Origin: an uncultured Collinsella sp.
GTDB lineage: Bacteria; Actinomycetota; Coriobacteriia; Coriobacteriales; Coriobacteriaceae
Assembly (NCBI GenBank): GCA_902494295.1
Contig: CABUSL010000047.1
Span: 1-12,713 of the forward strand
Length of the DNA stretch: 12,713 bases
Direction: 5' to 3'
Positions 1-5,508 of the stretch are shown here, one piece after another. A program made the translations under genes and the position numbers. Each line of letters opens with the position of its first letter. Positions within the stretch are counted from its first letter, which is position 1. The notes below the pieces were generated by a model. It saw only the letters and a list, made by a program, of their open reading frames with translations, did not search any database and had not been told where the DNA came from.

Positions 1-15
1 CTCGCCCGCGGGCTA

Positions 16-33
16 AAAACGCTCACGCGTTTT
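16..33 (+). terminator. weak hairpin with T-rich tail
   Basis: AAAACGC (16-22) and GCGTTTT (27-33) form a 7-bp stem with loop TCAC, followed by CTTT on the plus strand. It could end a plus-strand gene lying to the left of the window, or a minus-strand transcript. The stem is A/T-rich and the neighbouring gene is not visible, so this is tentative. Confidence 0.3.
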
Positions 34-55
34 CTTTACGCCCGCGCCCTGCGCA

Positions 56-154
56 GAGTTCGATTCTCCGCGATATCTGTAAGTAATAAATAGCAGGTAG
101 GTGCGTTTACCTACCTGCTTGTAACTATTGGTGGAGGCGCGGAGAATCGAACTC
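56..154. repeat. 17-base inverted repeat involving the tmRNA T-arm
   Basis: GAGTTCGATTCTCCGCG at 56-72 is the exact reverse complement of 138-154, which is the T-arm and start of the 3' acceptor strand of the tmRNA gene. The two copies enclose the tmRNA terminator hairpin. The outer copy is not followed by an acceptor strand or CCA, and its own T-stem has one mismatch, so it is not part of an intact tRNA. It may be a duplicated fragment of ssrA in opposite orientation. Confidence 0.8.
92..119 (-). terminator. hairpin terminator of ssrA
   Basis: AGCAGGTAGGT (92-102) and ACCTACCTGCT (109-119) form a perfect 11-bp stem with a 6-base loop. It starts ten bases beyond the CCA end of the tmRNA. On the minus strand it is followed by an A/T-rich stretch (ATTTATTACTT), so it most likely terminates the tmRNA transcript. 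The T-run is interrupted, but the stem is strong. Confidence 0.75.
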
Positions 155-492
155 CGGTCCACGAAAGCCCCCTGATTGGCATCTCCAAGCTCAGTCACTG
201 GTTTTGTCTCGGACGCTTTGCGCGCAGCGACACGCTCGCGGCATCCCAACCGGTTCGGTCTTAGCCCGCGCCATACCGATTACGTGCGCGGGAGCATTCC
301 CCTAAAATGACGTCGCGCCGGTGTCGGGGAAATCACCGGGTTGACGCGCCGCTATAAACTAAGCAGCGAGAGCCATAGGCTCAAAAGAAGAGTTGTTGTC
401 AATTCAATTTGACGGCACCCCTGTTTAACGAGGCGAGGAGACCTCGGCTTGCTTCCTCTCTCAGAGCTATCGTGTCGAAACCAGTCGCCCCC
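129..492 (-). ncRNA. ssrA: transfer-messenger RNA (tmRNA)
   Basis: tmRNA acts with SmpB to rescue ribosomes stalled on mRNAs without a stop codon and adds a degradation tag to the unfinished protein. On the minus strand the gene begins GGGGGCGACTGGTTTCGAC, the conserved 5' end, and finishes with T-arm CGGAG-TTCGATT-CTCCG, acceptor strand CGCCTCC and an encoded ACCA tail. The 5' GGGGGCG and 3' CGCCTCC pair over 7 bp with one G-T. Both halves lie in a single 364-base gene, so this is the ordinary one-piece form. The tag reading frame sits near the middle of the first half and ends in ALAA-stop. A strong hairpin follows the 3' end. The encoded CCA fixes that end; the 5' end is set by acceptor pairing. 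Confidence 0.95.
359..400 (-). other. ssrA: tmRNA proteolysis-tag reading frame
   Basis: Within the tmRNA the minus strand reads DNNSSFEPMALAA followed by TAG. The ALAA ending is the classic signal for ClpXP-type proteases. A TGA lies in the same frame two codons before GAC, so translation must resume after it. GAC at 400-398 is the likely resume codon, following the alanine carried by tmRNA itself. The C-terminal residues are certain from the sequence; the exact resume codon is inferred. Confidence 0.85.
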
Positions 493-575
493 GAATGTCG
501 GGAAAGTCTGGATGGTGTTGGGCACGAGCACCCAATACCCGTCGACTTTTCAAGGAACATACGGGGCGAGCCCCG
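490..575. repeat. cluster of small hairpins upstream of ssrA
   Basis: The 237-base spacer between ssrA and the next gene (493-729) holds no credible gene. It contains three inverted repeats: CCCGA-ATG-TCGGG (490-502) straddling the mature tmRNA 5' end; GGTGTTGGG / CCCAATACC (514-522 and 531-539, one G-T pair); and CGGGGC-GA-GCCCCG (562-575). The tmRNA promoter must lie here on the minus strand, but no convincing -35/-10 pair could be picked. The hairpins may take part in precursor processing or regulation. Confidence 0.45.
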
Positions 576-665
576 CTTGTGGAGTGTTATCTTACCACGT
601 TCTGAAAGCGGACAGCTGTTCTATGCACGAGCTGTGAAGACCCCAATGTGCGCTGCACTTCGCAC

Positions 666-693
666 TTTTGCTACCGATCGCGTCACGTATATT
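666..693 (+). promoter_or_regulatory. candidate promoter for the 730-1164 gene
   Basis: TTTTGC (666-671) and TATATT (688-693) are spaced by 16 bases. The -10 box is good and the -35 box weak. Transcription would start near 700, giving a leader of about 30 bases. A GAAAGGA Shine-Dalgarno sequence (718-724) precedes the ATG by five bases. Confidence 0.45.
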
Positions 694-729
694 TTCGCCA
701 AGCACAATTGACCCGTCGAAAGGACCGTT

Positions 730-1164
730 ATGGATACCAAGCAGCAACTCGTCAATGCCCTCGCAGGCCTGGGCTCAACCATTACCGAAGCTATGGATGT
801 CATCGAAGGCTTTGTCCCCTGCGGACATCCCGCCCTCACGGTATCGAACGCACTCGTCGCGCTGGACGCTGACGATAATGCAGCTCTCGCCCAGCAGCTT
901 GAGACCGTCGAGGGCTTTATCGACCACGTGAGTGAGAACCGCGGCGTGGCCGCCTACCACGACATCGAGGTCGAGCTCGCGGGTCCCAAGGCCGATCTGC
1001 TCGCAGCAATCCGCGAGATAGGCGCCCTTATGCAGACCGCAGGCGTCAAGAACACCCAGGTCAACGAGTGGGTCTACCGCAGTCTGGCAGCACTCGACAG
1101 CTCCGACGAAAAGGCAGCCGAAAAGCTCGCAGAGAGTCCCGCCATTAAGGCCGCGCTTTTGTAA
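730..1164 (+). CDS. small helical protein of unknown function
   Basis: This 144-residue acidic protein is not recognised. It has no signal peptide and no membrane segment, and its composition (alanine, leucine, charged residues) suggests an all-helical cytoplasmic protein. An internal similarity is visible: residues 39-59 (SNALVALDADDNAALAQQLE...) resemble residues 116-136 (YRSLAALDSSDEKAAEKLAE...), sharing A-L-D-x-x-D and A-A-x-x-L spacing, which suggests a two-fold repeat of a helical hairpin. A CGHP motif lies near residue 31. The ATG is preceded by GAAAGGA at good spacing, and a candidate promoter lies about 40 bases upstream. The gene stands alone and converges on the metal ATPase gene, with a shared hairpin between them. 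The clear start signals make it a real gene; its function is unknown. Confidence 0.8.
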   Translation: MDTKQQLVNALAGLGSTITEAMDVIEGFVPCGHPALTVSNALVALDADDNAALAQQLETVEGFIDHVSENRGVAAYHDIEVELAGPKADLLAAIREIGALMQTAGVKNTQVNEWVYRSLAALDSSDEKAAEKLAESPAIKAALL

Positions 1165-1199
1165 TACATAGAGAAGCTAGCAGGCGGTCAAACACAAAA

Positions 1200-1241
1200 G
1201 GCCTGCATCCGGATGGTGGCAATGCCATTCGGATGCAGGCC
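1200..1241 (-). terminator. long hairpin terminator between convergent genes
   Basis: GGCCTGCATCCG (1200-1211) pairs perfectly with CGGATGCAGGCC (1230-1241), and pairing continues inward with ATGG/CCAT. On the minus strand the stem is followed by CTTTTGTGTTTG, so it most likely ends the metal ATPase transcript. On the plus strand only AGATAACG follows, but the stem may still halt transcription from the 730-1164 gene. Confidence 0.8.
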
Positions 1242-1265
1242 AGATAACGTTGGCGAACACGCCCG

Positions 1266-3341
1266 CTAGTGCAAGTAAGCCTTTGCGTTGCCCAGGCTGT
1301 AGGCGATCGTTGAGCCGTTGTGCAGCAGCGACGACGCCTGCGGAGTAATCATGCCGGTAATACCCAATGCCAACAGCGCCGAGTTGGTGAGCATCACCTT
1401 GGAATACGAACTCGTCAGACGGTCGATAAGCCCCTGACTCATGCGGCGCAGGCGCACGATCGCGGCGAGATCCGTATCGGTCAGGATGATATCGGCGACC
1501 TCCTTGGCGATGTCGCTTCCACCGCCCATTGCCAGCCCCACGTCGGCCAAACCGAGCGCCGGCGAATCGTTGACGCCGTCGCCCACCATGGCAACGTGGC
1601 GCCCCTCGCCCTTAATGTGCTCGACATACGCGTACTTGTCCTCGGGCAGCAGCTCGGCCTTAAACTCGTCGACACCTGCCTCGCGAGCAATGCGCTCGGC
1701 TGTGCGCTCCGAGTCGCCCGTGAGCATGACCACGTGCTTAACGCCCAACGCGTGCAAGTCGGCGATGGCCTCGCGGACCCCGGCCTTGAGCGGGTCCTCG
1801 ATGCCGAGCACGCCCACAACGGTACCATCGACCGCCAGGTACAGCGGCGACAAGCCCTGCATCTGGGACTCGATGCGCTCCTTAATGTCGGACTCGAGCT
1901 GCGCGCTCTCATCCTCAAATACAAAGTGCGCGGAACCGATGATGGCGCGACGCCCTTCAATGGACGAAGCGATACCGTGCGCCACAATATACTCGACAGC
2001 AGCGTGACGCTCGCGGTGCTCGAGCCCACGCTCGTGAGCAGCGTTGACCACGGCACGCGCCACCGGATGCGGGAAATGCTCCTCCAAGCAAGCGGAAAGG
2101 CGCAGGATCTCGTCCTCGCTCCAGCCATCGGTGGTGAGTACGCAGGCAAGACGCGGCTGCGCCTCGGTGAGCGTGCCGGTCTTATCAAACACAATGGTGT
2201 CGGCCTTGGCAAACGACTCAAAGTACTTTGCGCCCTTGACCATGACGCCCATCTTGGCGGCATCGCTCATAGCGGTCATGACGGCAACGGAACCCGTGAG
2301 CTTGAGTGCGCACGAGTAGTCGACCATCAGCGCCGCCGAGGTCTTGATGAGGCTACGCGTGGTGAGCGCAACCAAGCCCGCGAGCAGGAAGTTCCACGGA
2401 ACGATCTTGTTGGCAAGGTCCTCCATATGCGACTGGCCCTCGGACTTGAGCGAATCGGCCGTCTGCACGAGCGAGACGATCGAACGGAGCTTGGTCTGAG
2501 CCGTATTGGCGCGCACACGCACCAAGATGCTGCCGTCTTCCACGACAGTGCCGGCGAACACGTCGTCGCCTGCGCTGCGCTCGACGGCAAGCGGCTCGCC
2601 GGTCAGGGTCGCCTGGTTGACCATGGCGCTCCCCTGTTCGACCACACCGTCAATGCAGATGGACATGCCGGTGCGTACGGCGACCAGATCGCCGGGCTCG
2701 AGCTCGGTCGCAGCAACGCTCACCTCAGTGTCGCCGACGACCTTTTGCGCCTTGTCGGGCACATCGAGCAGCGAGTTGATGAGCTCGTTTTCGCTCATGG
2801 CGCGGGTGTAGTCCTCGAGCAGCTCGCCCACGTTGAGCAGGAACATCGTCTGGCCCGCAGTGTCGACATCACGCTTGACGAACGAAATGCCGATGGCCGA
2901 AGCGTCGAGCACAGGAACGGTCAGGCGCGGCTGTGCCAGCTCATGAAGGGCAGCGCGCAAAAATGCCATGTAACCGGCCACGACAAACACCGCACGCAGA
3001 GGCGTCGGCAAGAACCAGCGACGTGCGTAATGGGCGCCGACGAGTGTCGCCAGGTCCATAACGAGTTTGTGCTTGCGCGGCTCGAGTTGCATCACATAGC
3101 CCGACTTGGCATCGGCGATAGCTTGAGCATCGAGTGCGCCCAGGGCGTCGAGCACGCTCGTACGGCGCGGCTCGTCGTACTCCAGCGCCATCTGGCCAAT
3201 ACGGCCATAAACGCGCACCTTGTGCACGCCGTCGATATCGCCGCTGAGCTTAAGAAGTGCGTCGAGATCGCTCTCTGGCACAGGACCCGCCAATTGAAGA
3301 CGGGTCCTGCCAGGGATCTCGCTAATAATCGAGAATCTCAT
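1266..3341 (-). CDS. P1B-type heavy-metal transporting ATPase with YSCA motif
   Basis: The 691-residue protein is a P-type ATPase that should move a transition metal across the cytoplasmic membrane using ATP. The N-terminus (about 1-90, with PGRTRLQL at 10-17) looks like the atypical metal-binding-like domain sometimes called HMA_2, without a CxxC. Membrane segments lie near 112-135, 142-175, 313-345 and 649-690. The catalytic set is complete: TGEP (247-250), phosphorylated Asp386 in DKTGTLT, His425-Pro426, TGD (541-543) and GDGVNDSPAL (587-596). The intramembrane metal motif is DYSCALKL (341-348) instead of CPC, as in CtpC-like rather than copper-type pumps, so the substrate cannot be assigned; manganese or another divalent metal is possible. 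The gene lies 18 bases after a small membrane protein gene and is probably co-transcribed with it. Its own Shine-Dalgarno is weak, hinting at translational coupling. Confidence 0.93.
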   Translation of the reverse strand: MRFSIISEIPGRTRLQLAGPVPESDLDALLKLSGDIDGVHKVRVYGRIGQMALEYDEPRRTSVLDALGALDAQAIADAKSGYVMQLEPRKHKLVMDLATLVGAHYARRWFLPTPLRAVFVVAGYMAFLRAALHELAQPRLTVPVLDASAIGISFVKRDVDTAGQTMFLLNVGELLEDYTRAMSENELINSLLDVPDKAQKVVGDTEVSVAATELEPGDLVAVRTGMSICIDGVVEQGSAMVNQATLTGEPLAVERSAGDDVFAGTVVEDGSILVRVRANTAQTKLRSIVSLVQTADSLKSEGQSHMEDLANKIVPWNFLLAGLVALTTRSLIKTSAALMVDYSCALKLTGSVAVMTAMSDAAKMGVMVKGAKYFESFAKADTIVFDKTGTLTEAQPRLACVLTTDGWSEDEILRLSACLEEHFPHPVARAVVNAAHERGLEHRERHAAVEYIVAHGIASSIEGRRAIIGSAHFVFEDESAQLESDIKERIESQMQGLSPLYLAVDGTVVGVLGIEDPLKAGVREAIADLHALGVKHVVMLTGDSERTAERIAREAGVDEFKAELLPEDKYAYVEHIKGEGRHVAMVGDGVNDSPALGLADVGLAMGGGSDIAKEVADIILTDTDLAAIVRLRRMSQGLIDRLTSSYSKVMLTNSALLALGITGMITPQASSLLHNGSTIAYSLGNAKAYLH

Positions 3342-3359
3342 AGTTTGCGCCTGGGAGCG

Positions 3360-3605
3360 TTACTCGGCTGCCTCGTCAGCAGCGGCCTCGCTCTGGGTGA
3401 TGTAAGCAGCCTCGGCAACCATGTCGTCGACATTAGCCTTGGCCTGCTCGACCATGTCCTGGTAGCCGTTCTTGATGCGCATGCCGCACGCGATACCCTG
3501 CACGCAGGCATTCTTTACCGGAGCGCTGGTAAGCAGCTTGATGCCGGCCGTGCCAAGCAGAAAACCGCCACCGACAAGCAGGGTGTTAAAAGTCGACTTC
3601 TTCAT
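3360..3605 (-). CDS. small membrane-anchored protein (DUF6110-like) preceding the metal ATPase
   Basis: The 81-residue protein starts MKKSTFNTLL and has one hydrophobic segment (about 7-26, glycine-rich VGGGFLLGTAGIKLL). An Ala/Cys stretch with GMR (34-43) and an acidic, helical C-terminal half (47-81) ending DEAAE follow. From memory it resembles small proteins named DUF6110 that sit beside metal-type P-ATPases; this cannot be confirmed here. The ATG at 3605 is chosen because GGGAGAA lies about six bases upstream. The reading frame stays open further upstream, but that extension would run into the ABC gene. The stop is 18 bases before the ATPase start, so the two probably form an operon. A role as an ATPase partner or metal-delivery subunit is an inference from context. 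Cysteines 34 and 40 are the only candidate thiol ligands. Confidence 0.8.
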   Translation of the reverse strand: MKKSTFNTLLVGGGFLLGTAGIKLLTSAPVKNACVQGIACGMRIKNGYQDMVEQAKANVDDMVAEAAYITQSEAAADEAAE

Positions 3606-3620
3606 GTTGCTTCTCCCTTT

Positions 3621-3653
3621 TGCCGCACAAGCGCGGCATGGTGCCTTAGCACC
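3621..3653 (-). promoter_or_regulatory. two tandem hairpins in the leader of the metal-ATPase operon
   Basis: In the minus-strand leader, GGTGC-TAAG-GCACC (3653-3640) is followed by TGCCGC-GCTTGT-GCGGCA (3638-3621). The second stem ends directly before AAAAGGGAGAA, the ribosome binding site of the small protein. No T-run follows, so these are not ordinary terminators. They could protect the mRNA or control translation, possibly in response to metal. No known riboswitch consensus was recognised. Confidence 0.5.
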
Positions 3654-3690
3654 CGAGTTCATTAGTTTGCTCGAGCACGCTTTTGAGACT

Positions 3691-3732
3691 AGTTTAGTCG
3701 AACTATTATGGTCAACCAAAGTTAACCTTTGG
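3691..3732 (-). promoter_or_regulatory. candidate promoter and operators for the metal-ATPase operon
   Basis: On the minus strand TTGGTT (3719-3714) and TAAACT (3696-3691) are spaced by 17 bases and could form a promoter. Two palindromes overlap it: TAGT-CGA-ACTA (3695-3705) across the spacer and -10 box, and CCAAAGTTAACCTTTGG (3716-3732) across the -35 region. The plus strand reads GTCAACC-AAA-GTTAACC (3711-3727). Overlapping palindromes at a metal-transport promoter suggest a repressor site, perhaps of a DtxR- or MerR-like metal sensor. The regulator is not identified and the promoter match is weak. Confidence 0.4.
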
Positions 3733-3750
3733 AAATCTTGGTCCCCTTTC

Positions 3751-5508
3751 CTACAGCTGCCAGGCAGCCGCTTCCTTTTGCAGTGCGACCATGCGGGCAA
3801 ATTCTCCGCCTGCCGCCTTAAGCTGCGCCGGAGTGCCCTGCTCGGCAACCACACCATCCTTGAGCACAACGATTTTGTCGGCATTTTCCACCGTACGCAT
3901 ACGGTGGGCAATAACGATAACCGTCTTACCTGCAAGCAGACGGGAGAGCGCCTGCTGTACCACGGTCTCATTCTCCACATCCAAGCTTGCCGTCGCCTCG
4001 TCCAACAGCACGATGGGCGCGTCTTTGAGCAGCGCGCGGGCGATGGAGATGCGCTGGCGCTCGCCACCGGAGAGTTTGGAGCCGTTCTCGCCGATCATGG
4101 TGTCGTAGCCCTGCGGCATGCGGTTCACGAACTCGTCGCAGTTGGCGGCACGCGCGGCCGCAAGCACTTCCTCATCGGTGGCATCACGACGCCCGAGGCG
4201 GATGTTTCCCATCACCGTGTCGTCAAAGAGCAGCACGTCTTGGAACACAATAGCGTAGTCGCGCAGCAGTACCTCGGGATCCACGCTCGCAACATCCACG
4301 CCACCCACGGTGACCGTGCCTTCGGTGGCATCCCAAAAGCGCGCGGCCAGGCGGCTCACCGTAGACTTACCGGAACCCGAAGGACCGACCAGTGCCGTGA
4401 CCTCGCCTTCCTTGGCGGTAAAGCTCACATCGGTAAGAACTTTCTCGCCGGCGCGTCCGTCCTCGCCCGCACCATAGCCAAATGCCACGTGGTCGAACAC
4501 CACATCGTGGCCCGCGGGCTCAAATTTCTCGCTGCCCCGCGCCACAGGCTCTTCCATGATGGAACGCATACGCTTGGCAGACGACTCGGCGGCAAACAGC
4601 TCGGACATCAGCATCAACGCCTGGTCAAAAGGCGCATAGATGCGGCTCACCATAAGCAAGAAGGCAAACATCACCAAAAAGTCGACCCGCCCCGAGGCAA
4701 CCATCGCGGCACCCGTTACCAGCGTGGTGGCAATACCCAGACGCAAAATGACAAAGGCGGAGTTGACCAAAAGCCCGTTAACGAGTTCTCCCTTAGTGGT
4801 CTCGCGCTCCTCGGCATCGATCACGGCGTTGAGCCCCTCAAGATAATGGGCCTCCTGGTTGGTGGCGCGGATCTCGCGAACGCAGTCGAGCGTCTCTTGA
4901 ATAGCCTCGGTAACCTTGACCTTCTCGGCACGCACGCGATCAAACACCGGAGTCATGGGGCCGCATGTTAGATACAGCACGGCAAAGGCCACGGGAATGC
5001 TCCAAAACGCCGCGATCGCCAGCTGCCAGCAAAAGAACAGCGACGCCACGAACACAATGGCGCTTGCGATGATGGCACCCCAAAGCTCTCCCAGCACGTG
5101 GCTGTAGGCGTGCTCCATGGCCTGGACGTCACCCATGATGGTCTCGGTTAAATCGGCCAGATCACGACGACCAAAAAACGACAGCGGCAGTTTGCGCAAG
5201 CGCTCGGCAATCTCCATACGCTGCTTGCCGCACTCCTCGTAAAAGATGCAGTAGGTGTAGTAATACTGCTGCCAGTTAGAGGCAAAGAGCAACACGAAAA
5301 AGACAAGGAGGCCACCCACAATCGGCAGGGCATCCGGCAGGTCAGCCCCGCTGGCGAGATGCTCGACGAAGCCGGCCATAACCAGGAATAAAAAGCCCAT
5401 GCCGGCCATGGTAATGAGATTGGTGAGCGTAGTCCAGAAAATGCCACGTTTTACGCCGGCGACGCCTTTATCGGATAGGAAATACTTCTTTTGGAATGAG
5501 GCGAACAT
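3751..5508 (-). CDS. ABC transporter half (permease-ATPase fusion), IrtB/YbtQ-like
   Basis: The 585-residue protein fuses a six-helix exporter-type membrane domain (about 1-310) to a nucleotide-binding domain (about 335-580). Visible motifs are Walker A GPSGSGKST (375-383), Q-loop Gln423, signature LSGGERQ (479-485), Walker B IVLLDEA (499-505) with catalytic Glu504, a standard D-loop ASLD (507-510) and switch His535. It begins exactly where the stop codon of the upstream half-transporter ends (TAAATG), with a GGGAGG Shine-Dalgarno inside that gene, so the two subunits are surely co-translated and form a heterodimer. Paired with an AFAD-type partner and a divergent AraC regulator, it best fits the IrtAB/YbtPQ group, exporter-fold proteins that import ferric siderophores. 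A drug or peptide exporter is the alternative. No clear terminator follows, so some read-through into the metal operon is possible. Confidence 0.93.
   Translation of the reverse strand: MFASFQKKYFLSDKGVAGVKRGIFWTTLTNLITMAGMGFLFLVMAGFVEHLASGADLPDALPIVGGLLVFFVLLFASNWQQYYYTYCIFYEECGKQRMEIAERLRKLPLSFFGRRDLADLTETIMGDVQAMEHAYSHVLGELWGAIIASAIVFVASLFFCWQLAIAAFWSIPVAFAVLYLTCGPMTPVFDRVRAEKVKVTEAIQETLDCVREIRATNQEAHYLEGLNAVIDAEERETTKGELVNGLLVNSAFVILRLGIATTLVTGAAMVASGRVDFLVMFAFLLMVSRIYAPFDQALMLMSELFAAESSAKRMRSIMEEPVARGSEKFEPAGHDVVFDHVAFGYGAGEDGRAGEKVLTDVSFTAKEGEVTALVGPSGSGKSTVSRLAARFWDATEGTVTVGGVDVASVDPEVLLRDYAIVFQDVLLFDDTVMGNIRLGRRDATDEEVLAAARAANCDEFVNRMPQGYDTMIGENGSKLSGGERQRISIARALLKDAPIVLLDEATASLDVENETVVQQALSRLLAGKTVIVIAHRMRTVENADKIVVLKDGVVAEQGTPAQLKAAGGEFARMVALQKEAAAWQL

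Noticed and set aside
1..80. Possible tRNA gene on the plus strand because of the T-arm-like sequence at 54-72
   Set aside because: No acceptor strand or CCA follows, the T-stem has a mismatch, and no anticodon stem-loop could be fitted upstream.
409..711. 100-codon open frame on the plus strand over the 5' end of ssrA
   Set aside because: It is antisense to the tmRNA 5' half, with no ribosome binding site and no protein-like composition.
3606..3660. Known manganese (yybP-ykoY) or other metal riboswitch
   Set aside because: The two simple hairpins lack the conserved loop sequences of the known metal riboswitches and are too small.
1320..3665. 781-codon open frame on the plus strand opposite the metal ATPase
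   Set aside because: It is an antisense shadow of a gene whose protein has every P-type ATPase motif. The translation is full of His, Arg and Gln with no domain, as expected from an opposite frame in GC-rich DNA.
3606..4067. Upstream extension of the small DUF6110-like gene to 235 residues
   Set aside because: The extension overlaps the end of the ABC gene in another frame. The internal ATG at 3605 has a good Shine-Dalgarno and begins a coherent membrane protein.
3472..4971. 499-codon open frame on the plus strand opposite the ABC gene and small protein gene
   Set aside because: It spans two real minus-strand genes and the promoter between them, and shows no domain or plausible start signal.
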